Source: an uncultured Lachnospiraceae bacterium (GTDB lineage: Bacteria; Bacillota; Clostridia; Lachnospirales; Lachnospiraceae). Taken from it: 32,585 nucleotides of DNA. The notes under the pieces were generated by a model. That model did not search any database and was not told the DNA's origin. It was given only the letters and a program-made list of their open reading frames with translations. The stretch is taken from positions 60,354 to 92,938 of the forward strand of contig CAJUST010000012.1 of NCBI GenBank assembly GCA_910589105.1, written 5' to 3'. The position numbers were made by a program, and so were the translations under genes. This document shows, piece by piece, positions 17,559 to 25,975 of the stretch (positions are counted from its first letter, which is position 1; each line of letters starts with the position of its first letter).

Positions 17559-19376
17559 ATGCTAGAGTATTCGATGCTGTATCCGAAAGCAACGCAGACA
17601 AGACGGGCCATATCTTTAGACGGCATGTGGAAATTTTGCTTAGATAAGGAGGGGACTGGAGAAGAAAAACATTTTCCTGACGGTATTTTGGGAAAAGACG
17701 TTATTCCGGTGCCTGCAAGTTTTCAGGATTTTTATACGGAAAAAGAAACGCGCGAATTTACCGGAGACGTCTGGTATGAAAAAGAAGTCTTTGTGCCGGA
17801 GGAATGGAAAGGAAAAAAGGTTTTCTTAAGATTTGGCGCGGCGACGCATCGGGCGGCTGTTTTTGTAAACGGAAGGAAAATTACGGAGCATGAAGGCGGT
17901 TTTCTGCCGTTTTTAGCCGATATTACGGAAACGGCCTGTTATAATGCGTTTAATAAAGTAGTGGTAAAAGTCAATAATGAACTGACTGTGACAAATATCC
18001 CCTGCGGGGAAACAATTACATTGCCTGATGGCCGGAAGATGAGTAAACCATATTTTGACTTTTTTAATTATTCCGGTTTACAGCGTTCTGTATATTTGAT
18101 TGCAGTTCCAACGGAATATGTCTTTGACTTTGACCTGACATATCAAATTTCCGGCAGGACTGCGGAGATTTCGTATGACATACAAACGACGGGCGGGCAT
18201 GACGTGAGTGTGTCTTTATTGGACGAGGACGGGAAAGAGGCGGCATCGGCAAAGGGGAAACACGGCGCGCTCGAAGTAAAGGATGCGCATCTTTGGCAGG
18301 TTCGGAATGCTTATTTGTACCGGTTTATTGTCCGCATATCTGACGGCGGCAATTTAATTGACGAATATGAGCAAGAAATTGGGATTCGGACAGTGGAAGT
18401 CAAAGGCGCCTCAATTCTATTAAATGGCAGTCCGGTGTATCTAAAGGGATTTGGGAAGCATGAGGACAGCGACATTGTGGGGCGCGGATTTCATATTGGC
18501 GTTATGAAACGGGATTTTGAGCTGATGAAATGGATTGGCGCCAATTCTTTTCGGACTGCCCATTATCCGTACAGTGAAGAAATTTATCAGATGGCGGATA
18601 GGGAAGGTTTTTTGGTCATTGACGAGGTGGCGGCAGTCGGCCTGTTTGAGAGCCTAATGAATTTTATGGAGGCGAACACAGGGAAGAAAACAGCTTTCTT
18701 TGAAAAAGAAACGACGCCGGTTTTATTAAAAGCGCACAAAAAGGCGATCGAAGAAATGATTGCCCGCGATAAAAACCACCCCTGCGTCATTGCTTGGAGC
18801 CTGTTAAATGAGCCGGATACGAGCAATGAAGCGGCTGTCCCTTATTTTAAAGAAGTGTTTGGGATTGCGCATGAACTGGATAAACAGAAACGGCCAAGAA
18901 CATTTGCGCTGATTATGAACTCTGTCCCTGATGTGTGCAAATGCTATCAATTCAGCGACATTATCGCGCTGAACCGTTATTATGGCTGGTATGTCAAGGG
19001 CGGGTACGAAATTTCGGAGGCAGAACAGTTATTCCGGAAAGAACTGGATGCGTGGAAAGCATTAAATTTGGACAAACCATTTGTGTTTACGGAATATGGG
19101 GCGGATACGCTTGGGACAGAGCATAAGCTTCCGTCTGTCATGTGGAGCCAAGAATATCAGGACGAGTATTTGAAAATGACGAATGAAGTGTTTGACTCTT
19201 ATGCGTTTATTAAAGGAGAGCAGATTTGGAATTTTGCGGATTTCCAGACGACAGAGGGAATCTTGCGTGTAAACGGGAATAAAAAGGGCGTGTTTACCAG
19301 ACAGCGCCAGCCAAAGGATGCGGCGTATCTTCTGAAAAAACGATGGACGAAACTGCCTTTGGATTATAAGGGATAA
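17559..19376 (+). CDS. uidA: Cytoplasmic beta-glucuronidase (GH2)
   Basis: A 605-residue enzyme, close to the 603 of E. coli GusA, without signal peptide. It hydrolyses beta-D-glucuronides after uptake, releasing glucuronate. Sugar-binding domain (about 1-180), Ig-like domain (about 180-275) and TIM barrel (about 275-600) are present. The acid/base is E418 in LLNEPD, the nucleophile E512 in FTEYGAD, and the N574-x-K576 pair in GNKKGVFTR is the known motif that reads the glucuronate carboxylate, which separates true glucuronidases from galactosidases. A loop of about 20 residues before KAIEEMIARDKNHP corresponds to loop 1 of gut enzymes that act on small drug glucuronides. I chose the ATG at 17559 behind AGGAGG (17545-17550) rather than a frame extension to 17517. 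No transporter or uxu gene adjoins it. Confidence 0.93.
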   Translation: MLEYSMLYPKATQTRRAISLDGMWKFCLDKEGTGEEKHFPDGILGKDVIPVPASFQDFYTEKETREFTGDVWYEKEVFVPEEWKGKKVFLRFGAATHRAAVFVNGRKITEHEGGFLPFLADITETACYNAFNKVVVKVNNELTVTNIPCGETITLPDGRKMSKPYFDFFNYSGLQRSVYLIAVPTEYVFDFDLTYQISGRTAEISYDIQTTGGHDVSVSLLDEDGKEAASAKGKHGALEVKDAHLWQVRNAYLYRFIVRISDGGNLIDEYEQEIGIRTVEVKGASILLNGSPVYLKGFGKHEDSDIVGRGFHIGVMKRDFELMKWIGANSFRTAHYPYSEEIYQMADREGFLVIDEVAAVGLFESLMNFMEANTGKKTAFFEKETTPVLLKAHKKAIEEMIARDKNHPCVIAWSLLNEPDTSNEAAVPYFKEVFGIAHELDKQKRPRTFALIMNSVPDVCKCYQFSDIIALNRYYGWYVKGGYEISEAEQLFRKELDAWKALNLDKPFVFTEYGADTLGTEHKLPSVMWSQEYQDEYLKMTNEVFDSYAFIKGEQIWNFADFQTTEGILRVNGNKKGVFTRQRQPKDAAYLLKKRWTKLPLDYKG

Positions 19377-19383
19377 TATGGGG

Positions 19384-19419
19384 AAATACTGCGGAACGTT
19401 TAGAAATTCCGCAGTATTT
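19384..19419. terminator. Bidirectional terminator between uidA and the HAD gene
   Basis: A 13-base perfect stem: AAATACTGCGGAA (19384-19396) with TTCCGCAGTATTT (19407-19419), 10-base loop, between convergent genes. The T run on either side is short. Confidence 0.75.
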
Positions 19420-20179
19420 TCATTACGCCGTCATTGTCGTTGGAATCGGCGGTATATTTGGCAATCGCTTTTAAATCTGGGTGTCCGTTTGCCATGCAGT
19501 AGCTTTCCTCACAGCATCGAAGCAGGTCTGCATCGTTTAGATAATCCCCAAACGCCATGCAGTCTTTTGGGGAAATGCCATATGCCTGCTGCGCCACTGT
19601 AACGGCGCTTCCTTTGCTGACCGTTTTGTTCGAAACGTCAATCCAGCTATCGCCGGATAAAACGGCTGACAGATGGGAAGGAATGTCAGAAAAATAATTC
19701 ATGGCAGCTTCCGCCTGTTTCTTTTCGACATAGAAGGCAATTTTTACAACAGCGTCATTTTGGGAAGCCTTGATTAAGTCTGTGGTTTGGGTTAATCGGG
19801 CATAGTAAATGTCTGCCTCTTTCCTTATGGATTCTTTTACAGGCATTATGTAGGCGGACTTTGCGCCGCAAAGAATAGGCGTTAAGCCTGAAAGATGACG
19901 GGTGGCTTTTAGGCAGGTTTCTACGTCGGATTTTTTCATTTCGTTGCTGTAAAGGATTTGATCCTTTTCAAAAACCAGCCCGCCGTTTTCCGCGATAAAA
20001 ATAAGGCTGTCTTTTACGGGGACAAAATCTTTGACAAGCGTATCGTATTGCCTTCCGCTGGCTATTACGGTTTTGACGTCCGAATGGCGTTTCACCCAGT
20101 CTATAAAATCTTTTGGTAAATTTTTTCTGCTGTCAAGCAGGGTTCCGTCCATGTCTAGGGCAATTAATTTTGGAGTCAT
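19400..20179 (-). CDS. Cof-type HAD-superfamily phosphatase
   Basis: A 259-residue soluble hydrolase of HAD subclass IIB. Motif I is LIALDMDGTLLDS near the N-terminus (nucleophile Asp in DMDGT), a later Lys precedes the final GDYLNDADLL motif that binds magnesium, and the cap lies in between. Such enzymes remove phosphate from sugar phosphates, flavin precursors or pyridoxal phosphate; the substrate cannot be told here. The start at 20179 follows AAAGGAAG; a longer frame to 20212 lacks an RBS. An extended -10 promoter lies at 20214-20222. Its end overlaps the terminator hairpin shared with uidA. Confidence 0.88.
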   Translation of the reverse strand: MTPKLIALDMDGTLLDSRKNLPKDFIDWVKRHSDVKTVIASGRQYDTLVKDFVPVKDSLIFIAENGGLVFEKDQILYSNEMKKSDVETCLKATRHLSGLTPILCGAKSAYIMPVKESIRKEADIYYARLTQTTDLIKASQNDAVVKIAFYVEKKQAEAAMNYFSDIPSHLSAVLSGDSWIDVSNKTVSKGSAVTVAQQAYGISPKDCMAFGDYLNDADLLRCCEESYCMANGHPDLKAIAKYTADSNDNDGVMKILRNF

Positions 20180-20213
20180 TTTTAATCTTCCTTTCATTTT
20201 TGGGTTGTACAAT

Positions 20214-20222
20214 ATTATAACA
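20214..20222 (-). promoter_or_regulatory. Extended -10 promoter of the HAD gene
   Basis: On the minus strand TG-T-TATAAT, an extended -10 box, lies about 35 bases before the start codon. No good -35 box is seen. Confidence 0.5.
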
Positions 20223-20343
20223 CAAAAATCTTAAAAAGGAGGAGAGCTTTTTAAACAGGGACAAATGTTTGAATAAATGTCTGGGAAAATTCTGGAGTGT
20301 GGTTTCTGTTAAAATGCAGACATGTATTTCCAGTTAATAGGAA

Positions 20344-20371
20344 TTGAAATAATAATTATTTGTGCTATAAT
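20344..20371 (+). promoter_or_regulatory. Sigma-A promoter of the amidase gene
   Basis: TTGAAA (20344-20349), 16-base spacer, TATAAT (20366-20371), 33 bases before the ATG. GGAGG is at 20393-20397. Confidence 0.7.
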
Positions 20372-20404
20372 TAACTTCGTATACTAAAATATTGGAGGAA
20401 GGCA

Positions 20405-21709
20405 ATGAGAAAAATAAAATTGTTGGCGGCGTTTTTTTTATCGGCTGTGATGATACTTGTTTCCGGAGCGGACAGCATACGGGCGGATACGTTTTTTTCG
20501 CAGTTGTTCCGCGGCGCGTCTAAGAGTTCGGATTTAGTTGTGGTGTTAGATGCGGGGCATGGCGGAAGCGATTCAGGCGCTGTGGGCAACCGTTTGATGG
20601 AAAAAATCCTTACCTTGAAAATTGCGCAATATTGCAAAGCGGAGTTGGAGCAGTATAATGGCGTAAAGGTATATATGACCCGTAAAAACGATACGTTTGT
20701 CGGTTTGGATCAGCGTATTTCGATTGCATCTGGCGTGAAGGCAGATGTGTTTGTCAGCCTGCACATTAATTCGGCTGTGTCATCGTCTGCCACAGGCGCG
20801 GAAGTTTTTTATCCTAATTCGAATTACAGGCCTGCGCTCAGCGTACAGGGGAAACGTCTTGCCAGCGCGATCCAAAAGAACCTGACTTCGCTCGGCCTTC
20901 GCAACAGGGGGCTGAAAACGGCAAATTCCATGATTGGATCTTCTTATCCGGACGGGTCGCTGGCAGATTATTATGCAGTGATACGGGGCGCGAAAAAGGC
21001 GGGTTTTCCGGGGATTATTGTAGAACATGCTTTTATTTCGAATGCATCTGATGCGAAAACGTTCTTAAACACAAACTCGCAGCTTAAAAAGCTAGGCGTA
21101 GCGGATGCAAAAGGAATTGCCGCATGTTATGGACTGAAAAAGACTCAGGAGGATTCCGGCGTTTTAAAGAAGACCAGTCTGACAAAGGCAGTCGGCAGTT
21201 CTTCTACAAGCGTTACGTTACAATGGAAAAAGGTAAGTGGAGCGGGCGGATATGAGATTTTCCGCAGTTCGTCGAAAAACGGTGAGTACCGGCAGATTGC
21301 AACGGTAAAAAAATCGTCTTCAGTTACATACAAAGATAAGTCCGTAAAAGGCGGGAAGACTTATTATTATAAGGTTCGTCCCTACCGGGTAGTTTCAGGC
21401 GTGAAGGAAACGGCCGATCTTAGTGTGGCACAGAGCGTTAAGACATTGAAGAAACCTGTCGTCCAAGTGAAAAAGAAGTCTTCCACGAGGGCGAATGTCA
21501 GTTGGAAAGAAGTGAAAGGGGCGGTAAAATATGAGGTTTACCGCAGTACGGCTAAGAATGGAAAATATAAGAAAATCGCTTCTGTTCAGGAGTTGACTTC
21601 TTATAGAGATATGAACCGGAAAGCGGGAAGGGCTTATTTTTATAAAGTCCGCGCAGTTTCCAATGGGTTAAAGGGCAGCACAGTCAGCTCTTACAGTTCT
21701 GCAAAGTAG
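20405..21709 (+). CDS. Secreted N-acetylmuramoyl-L-alanine amidase with two Fn3 domains
   Basis: A 434-residue exported zinc amidase (Amidase_3 family) that cuts the bond between muramic acid and the stem peptide. Signal peptide about residues 1-27. Zinc ligands are H52 (DAGHGG), E66 (LMEKILTL) and H120 (SLHIN), and the catalytic Glu is E207 (IVEHAFISN); all are present. Two fibronectin type III domains (about 255-340 and 345-430) with the GGYEIFRSS/VKYEVYRST pattern follow, typical of Lachnospiraceae wall enzymes. Its own sigma-A promoter suggests general wall turnover rather than sporulation. The 3' end forms part of a hairpin with the sequence after the stop. Confidence 0.92.
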   Translation: MRKIKLLAAFFLSAVMILVSGADSIRADTFFSQLFRGASKSSDLVVVLDAGHGGSDSGAVGNRLMEKILTLKIAQYCKAELEQYNGVKVYMTRKNDTFVGLDQRISIASGVKADVFVSLHINSAVSSSATGAEVFYPNSNYRPALSVQGKRLASAIQKNLTSLGLRNRGLKTANSMIGSSYPDGSLADYYAVIRGAKKAGFPGIIVEHAFISNASDAKTFLNTNSQLKKLGVADAKGIAACYGLKKTQEDSGVLKKTSLTKAVGSSSTSVTLQWKKVSGAGGYEIFRSSSKNGEYRQIATVKKSSSVTYKDKSVKGGKTYYYKVRPYRVVSGVKETADLSVAQSVKTLKKPVVQVKKKSSTRANVSWKEVKGAVKYEVYRSTAKNGKYKKIASVQELTSYRDMNRKAGRAYFYKVRAVSNGLKGSTVSSYSSAK

Positions 21710-21720
21710 GGCTGCCCTTT
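21670..21720. terminator. Possible hairpin terminator at the amidase 3' end
   Basis: AAAGGGCAGC (21670-21679, inside the gene) pairs perfectly with GCTGCCCTTT (21711-21720) across a long loop that includes the stop codon. The genes on both sides converge here. The long loop makes the call uncertain. Confidence 0.4.
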
Positions 21721-22120
21721 ATTGTTTCCGGCGCAGGATTTGTTCAAAAATCAGGCCGGCTCCCATCCAGAGCGGGAAGTAGTCCAGACGGATTAAGCCG
21801 TTTATATTTAGTTTGGCCCCGCTGTAATCCCATGGGCAGAGTTTTCGTTTTTTGAGGAAGCTTCCGCTTATATATTCAAAAGAAAGTATGCCTGCCCCAT
21901 AAATTCCGCCACGGAACAGTGGCGGAAATTTTTTTAGGAGGGGGTATGTTTCCCCAATAATGGACGCCATTCCATAGATGGGAAACATCCAGATGGAAGT
22001 GTTTCCGGTCAGCGTAAAGTCTTTTTTCCGAAATGAGCCCAAGGAAGTATAAATGATTTCCATACACCATCCGGTCAGCCCGCAGATGGCAAAATTTTTT
22101 TCAATCCGATGTCTTTTCAT
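21719..22120 (-). CDS. Putative membrane protein of the ABC_trans_CmpB (type IV) family
   Basis: A 133-residue protein with about four membrane segments. GWCMEIIYTSLG near the start, then GNTSIWMFPIYG and LxFEYISG, and WDYSG are the recognised pattern of the PF06541 family (putative ABC-transporter type IV), whose real function is not established. No ATPase gene adjoins it. The start codon has no strong RBS. It is convergent with the amidase gene. Confidence 0.75.
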   Translation of the reverse strand: MKRHRIEKNFAICGLTGWCMEIIYTSLGSFRKKDFTLTGNTSIWMFPIYGMASIIGETYPLLKKFPPLFRGGIYGAGILSFEYISGSFLKKRKLCPWDYSGAKLNINGLIRLDYFPLWMGAGLIFEQILRRKQ

Positions 22121-22227
22121 GCTTGTTATTCTGTGCAGAAGCAGAAAAATTATTCACGGAAATTTTCAGGCATAAAAGGGCGGAATTTGCATAAAATTTA
22201 TTAATCAGGGGAATCGGAGGAATCAAT

Positions 22228-22659
22228 ATGAGCACAAAGACAAAAATCGTAGTTCTTCATATGAAAGAGATGATTTATACGCTGGTATTTGCCGGACTTG
22301 GGATATTACTCATTCTGCTGCTAATTTTTATGTTTCTTCCCAGACAAAAAGATGCATCTTCGGAAACTATGAAATATGTCGCAGGTGTGTACACATCTAC
22401 GATACAGTTAAATGATAATACCATGGATGTTCAGGTGGCAGTGGACGAAGACCGGATTAATTCTGTTTCACTTGTCAATTTAGACGAAACAGTGGCGACG
22501 ATGTATCCGCTGATGGAGCCGGCGGTGGAAAGCCTTGCAGAGCAGATTATTACGAAACAGTCGACGGAGAATATTACATACAGCGGGGAGAATCAGTATA
22601 CGTCGATGGTGATTTTGAATGCGGTGAATGATGCGTTAGAGAAAGCGGCGGTGGAATAG
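22228..22659 (+). CDS. Membrane-anchored protein with degenerate FMN-binding-like domain
   Basis: A 143-residue product: cytoplasmic N-terminus, one membrane helix (about 16-38), then an exported domain. That domain follows the layout of FMN-binding (RnfG/NqrC C-terminal) modules: VYTSTIQLNDNTMDVQVAV, then RINSVSLVNLDET, then a helix and finally TSMVILNAVNDALEKA, which matches the usual end of such domains. But the flavin-attaching SGAT motif is replaced by SGENQYTS, so covalent FMN is unlikely. RBS GGAGG about 10 bases upstream. It ends in a bidirectional terminator. Family assignment is by pattern only. Confidence 0.6.
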   Translation: MSTKTKIVVLHMKEMIYTLVFAGLGILLILLLIFMFLPRQKDASSETMKYVAGVYTSTIQLNDNTMDVQVAVDEDRINSVSLVNLDETVATMYPLMEPAVESLAEQIITKQSTENITYSGENQYTSMVILNAVNDALEKAAVE

Positions 22660-22672
22660 GCTGTTCAAATGG

Positions 22673-22720
22673 AAAACCCCAAATTGGCGGATTGCGCATG
22701 CTCCGGCAATTTGGGGTTTT
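22673..22720. terminator. Bidirectional rho-independent terminator
   Basis: A 14-base perfect stem AAAACCCCAAATTG (22673-22686) with CAATTTGGGGTTTT (22707-22720), between convergent genes, ending in T on each strand. Confidence 0.9.
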
Positions 22721-22725
22721 GGCGT

Positions 22726-22974
22726 TTAAGAATTGGCGTCTGCGCTTAAGCCGGAAATGTAATCGTTTAGGGCGTCCATTTTAATCTCGGTCATAGTGGC
22801 GGGACGCGAGGACTCCCATTTGACATATCCGGAATAGCCAATCCAGCCGATCAGCGCAAGGCAGACAATCGCTCCTGCCATGCGGGCGGCAAATGATTTC
22901 GCTTTTTCTTTTTTCATTATTTTTTTGCGGTTTTCCTTTTCTTTTTTATAACGGTCTACTTTTTCCTGACTCAT
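22726..22974 (-). CDS. Small single-pass membrane protein
   Basis: An 82-residue protein of unknown function. The first 28 residues are very rich in Lys, Glu and Arg, one membrane helix follows (about 31-49), and then an outside tail of about 30 residues. Start supported by AAGGAG upstream on the minus strand and a good sigma-A promoter at 23006-23034. Confidence 0.75.
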   Translation of the reverse strand: MSQEKVDRYKKEKENRKKIMKKEKAKSFAARMAGAIVCLALIGWIGYSGYVKWESSRPATMTEIKMDALNDYISGLSADANS

Positions 22975-23005
22975 CGTTTATCTCCTTAATGAAAGATTTT
23001 TTTGT

Positions 23006-23034
23006 ATTATACAATAAGCGGCAGAAATTGTAAA
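23006..23034 (-). promoter_or_regulatory. Sigma-A promoter of the 82-residue membrane protein
   Basis: Reading on the minus strand: TTTACA (23034-23029), 17 bases, TATAAT (23011-23006), about 30 bases before the start. Confidence 0.75.
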
Positions 23035-23069
23035 GCCTGTCGTCTGCATATTGATTTCCGTGTTTCTTA

Positions 23070-23098
23070 TTGCAATTCCGGTTAAAATTCGTTACAAT
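23070..23098 (+). promoter_or_regulatory. Sigma-A promoter of the thyA(pseudo)-folA-ilvBN operon
   Basis: TTGCAA (23070-23075), 17 bases, TACAAT (23093-23098). Although thyA is dead this promoter probably still drives folA and ilvBN, as no other promoter is visible before them. Confidence 0.65.
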
Positions 23099-23138
23099 AA
23101 ACCAGAAGACAACAGTGGCCCATAACAAGGAGGTTTCT

Positions 23139-23722
23139 ATAAGTTGTGCAGATAAACTATTTGTAGAAATGTGCGAAGACATACTAGAAAACGGCGTCAG
23201 CGCGGAAGGGGAAAAGCGCGCCCGAAATGGAGACGGAAAAAGCGCGTATACAATTAAAAAATTTTGCGTGGTAAACTGTTACGATTTAAGGAAGGAATTT
23301 CCTGCCCTTACGCTGCGGCGGACTGCCATTAAAAGCTGTACGGACGAGCTTTTATGGAATTGGCAGAAAAATCGAACAATTTCCATGAGTTAAACAGCGG
23401 CATTTGGGATGCATGGGAGGATAAGGAAGGCTCGATCGGAAAAGCATGAGATGAATCTGTATCCTTGCGCATACAGCGTGACGTTTAATGTGACATAGGA
23501 AAAAGACGGGGGAGCTTGTGCATGTGATTGCAGATGCGCATATTTATGACAGGCATATCCCAATCGTAAAGGAATTACTTAAAAGGGAGCAGCATCCTGC
23601 CCCCCCAAAAATTTTGGATCAATCCGGAAATTACAGATTTTTATAAATTTACGACAGACGATATCCGATTAGAAAATTATGTGACCGGTCCGCGGGTAAA
23701 GCAAATTCCGGTCGCAGTCTAA
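23139..23722 (+). pseudogene. thyA: Decayed thymidylate synthase gene
   Basis: Fragments match thymidylate synthase (dUMP to dTMP, with methylene-THF) in order: CADKLFVEMCEDILENG, YTIKKF, YDLRKEFPALTLRRTAIKSC and TDELLWNWQK, then after a frameshift near 23,365 LNSGIWDAWEDKEGSIGKA, then LYPCAYSVTFNVT, HVIADAHIYDRHIP, and after another shift at the C-run near 23,600 PEITDFYKFTTDD ending at a TAA. The lesions are an ATA in place of the ATG (23139, with AAGGAGG still at 23127-23133), TGA after GKA, TAG after FNVT, at least two frameshifts, and a large internal deletion (about 90 residues missing between GKA and LYP, plus a second gap that removes the catalytic Cys region). About 190 codons remain of about 265-280. 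Its end still supplies the RBS of folA. Confidence 0.92.
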
Positions 23723-23732
23723 GGAGGGCATT

Positions 23733-24224
23733 ATGAAACTTATCGCATCCGCTGACAAAAACTGGGCAATCGGAAAAGACAATAAATTATTAGTCCGTAT
23801 CCCAAACGATATGAAATTTTTCCGCGAAATGACTACGGGACATGTCATTGTGATGGGCAGAAAGACATTGGAAAGTTTTCCAAACGGGCTTCCCCTGAAA
23901 AACAGGACGAATCTTGTGTTGTCAAAAAAACCTGCCTATCAGGTGAAAGGAGCCATAGCCGTCCATTCGAAAGAAGAACTTGAAACGGCGCTAAAACCGT
24001 ATAAAAGTGAGGATATTTATGTGATTGGCGGCGAGAGCATATACCGTATGCTTTTGGATGCGTGCGACACGGCGTATATTACAAAAATTGACTATGCGTA
24101 TGAAGCGGATTCCTATTTTCCCAATTTGGACGAACGGGCGGATTGGGAGCTTGTGGAAGAAAGTGAAGAACAGACTTATTTTGATTTGGAATACCGCTTT
24201 TTCACATACAAAAGGAAAGATTAG
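23733..24224 (+). CDS. folA: Dihydrofolate reductase
   Basis: A 163-residue enzyme that reduces dihydrofolate to tetrahydrofolate with NADPH. The family pattern is complete: IASADKNWAIGKDNKLL, the acidic residue in IPNDMKFFREMT, HVIVMGRKTLESFP, and DIYVIGGESIYRMLL. RBS AAGGAGG at the end of the thyA remnant, ten bases before the ATG. It is intact although its usual partner thyA directly upstream is a pseudogene. ilvB follows after 17 bases. The start is firm. Confidence 0.95.
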   Translation: MKLIASADKNWAIGKDNKLLVRIPNDMKFFREMTTGHVIVMGRKTLESFPNGLPLKNRTNLVLSKKPAYQVKGAIAVHSKEELETALKPYKSEDIYVIGGESIYRMLLDACDTAYITKIDYAYEADSYFPNLDERADWELVEESEEQTYFDLEYRFFTYKRKD

Positions 24225-24241
24225 TAGGAGGCAGGCTTGCA

Positions 24242-25963
24242 ATGGATATAACGGGAAGGAAATTATTTGTACGCGCCTTATTGGAAGAAGGCGTTGACAC
24301 GATATTTGGATATCCGGGCGGTATGGTTACGGATCTTATGGACGAATTGTATAAGCAGGAGGAAATCCGCGTTGTGCTGCCGCGTCATGAGCAGGCGCTG
24401 ATCCACGAAGCGGAGGGCTATGCGAAAGCGACTGGAAAAGTCGGGGTCTGCCTTGTCACAAGCGGTCCGGGCGCGACTAATACGATTACAGGGCTTGCAG
24501 ATGCGCATTATGACAATATTCCGCTTGTGTGTTTTACTGGGCAGGTTCCTTTGAATTTAATTGGAAATGACGCGTTTCAGGAGGTCGACATTGTAGGCAT
24601 GACAAGGAGCGTGACAAAATACGGCGTAACGGTCCGCAGCCGCAAAGAATTAGGCAGGATTATTAAAATGGCGTTCCATATTGCAAGAACCGGAAAGCCG
24701 GGGCCGGTTCTTGTTGACATACCGAAAGACATTCAGGTTCAGGCGGGAGACGCCAATTATCCGTCCTCGATTCATATACGCGGCTATAAACCGAGTGAAG
24801 GCGTACATGTCGGCCAGTTGAAAAAGGCGTATAAATTATTGAAATCTGCGCATAAGCCGCTGATTTTAGCAGGCGGCGGCGTTTTGTTAGGCGGGGCGAG
24901 CGCCCAGCTTTTGCAACTGGTTGAGATAATGAAAATCCCAGTCGTTACGACCGTTATGGGAAAAGGCGCGCTGCCAAACGATCATCCGTATTACATTGGC
25001 AACAGCGGAATGCACGGAAAATATGCGGCGAACATCGCAGTCAGTGAATGTGACGTGCTCTTTTCCATCGGAACGCGTTTTAATGACCGCATTACCGGAG
25101 ATTTAAACGAATTTGCCCCGAAGGCAAAAATTGTGCATATAGATATTGACACGGCGGCGATTTCCAGAAATGTTGTCGTAGATGTGCCGATTGTGGCGGA
25201 TGCAAAATTGGCGCTGGAAAAATTAATAGAATGGGCGGAGCCGAAAAACACGAAAAACTGGCTGGAAGAAATTCGGGCATGGGATAGGGAAAACCCGCTT
25301 CAAATGCGGCGGGACAAAGGCATGACCCCGCAGATGATTATGGAAGCCGTCAACAGGGAATTCGATTCCTGCATTATTACGACAGACGTCGGCCAGCATC
25401 AGATGTGGGCGACCCAGTATTTGAAATTTGGCGGGGCGAAAAAGTTTATTACGTCGGGCGGCCTTGGGACGATGGGATTTGGCTTTCCGGCGGCTCTCGG
25501 CGCGAAAATCGGCTGTCCGGACGAACAGGTTCTCTGTATTACGGGCGACGGCGGATTTCAGATGAATATGCAGGAAATGGCGACGGCCATTACGGAAGGG
25601 GCGCCTGTCATTGTTTGTCTGTTAAATAACCAGTATCTTGGCATGGTCCGCCAGATGCAGCAGCTTTTTTATGGAAAGCGCTATGAAGCGACCTGCCTGC
25701 GCCGCAGAATTGACTGTCCGGCAAATTGCAAAGGCAAAAACGAAGCCTGCCCGCCGTATTTGCCGGATTTCATGCAGTTTGCAAAGGCGTATGGCGCGCA
25801 TGGCATCCGCGTCGAGCGGGAAGAGGACATTGCGGCGGCGATAAAAGAAGCGAAAACTTATACGGATGCGCCGACAATTATAGAATTTCTGATTTCCAGT
25901 GATGAACTCGTCCTCCCCATGGTTCAGGGTGGAAATCCCATGAATAAAATGATATTGAAGTAG
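24242..25963 (+). CDS. ilvB: Acetolactate synthase, large (catalytic) subunit
   Basis: A 573-residue ThDP enzyme making acetolactate or acetohydroxybutyrate, the first common step of branched-chain amino acid synthesis. N-terminal PYR domain with the catalytic Glu E50 (RHEQAL), central FAD-binding domain, and C-terminal PP domain with the ThDP motif from about 435 (GDGGFQMN) to 465 (LLNNQYLGMVRQ). Odd point: between YGKRY and the DFMQFAKAYG helix there is an insert with four cysteines, C485, C492, C496 and C503 (CX6CX3CX6C), not found in the E. coli or Bacillus enzymes. AGGAGG at 24226-24231. ilvN follows after 12 bases, and both share the folA transcript. Confidence 0.95.
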   Translation: MDITGRKLFVRALLEEGVDTIFGYPGGMVTDLMDELYKQEEIRVVLPRHEQALIHEAEGYAKATGKVGVCLVTSGPGATNTITGLADAHYDNIPLVCFTGQVPLNLIGNDAFQEVDIVGMTRSVTKYGVTVRSRKELGRIIKMAFHIARTGKPGPVLVDIPKDIQVQAGDANYPSSIHIRGYKPSEGVHVGQLKKAYKLLKSAHKPLILAGGGVLLGGASAQLLQLVEIMKIPVVTTVMGKGALPNDHPYYIGNSGMHGKYAANIAVSECDVLFSIGTRFNDRITGDLNEFAPKAKIVHIDIDTAAISRNVVVDVPIVADAKLALEKLIEWAEPKNTKNWLEEIRAWDRENPLQMRRDKGMTPQMIMEAVNREFDSCIITTDVGQHQMWATQYLKFGGAKKFITSGGLGTMGFGFPAALGAKIGCPDEQVLCITGDGGFQMNMQEMATAITEGAPVIVCLLNNQYLGMVRQMQQLFYGKRYEATCLRRRIDCPANCKGKNEACPPYLPDFMQFAKAYGAHGIRVEREEDIAAAIKEAKTYTDAPTIIEFLISSDELVLPMVQGGNPMNKMILK

Positions 25964-25975
25964 GAGGGGTGGGAG

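Noticed and set aside
20231..20254. Palindrome TTAAAAAG...CTTTTTAA with a GAGGAGAG loop between the HAD and amidase genes
   Set aside because: Short A/T arms are common by chance, and the only following ATG gives a three-codon frame.
23070..23393. A 107-residue intact gene
   Set aside because: It is the first fragment of the decayed thyA, with no start codon at the RBS and a frameshift before its stop.
24225..24241. T-box or leader attenuator before ilvB
   Set aside because: The folA-ilvB gap is only 17 bases, with just an RBS.
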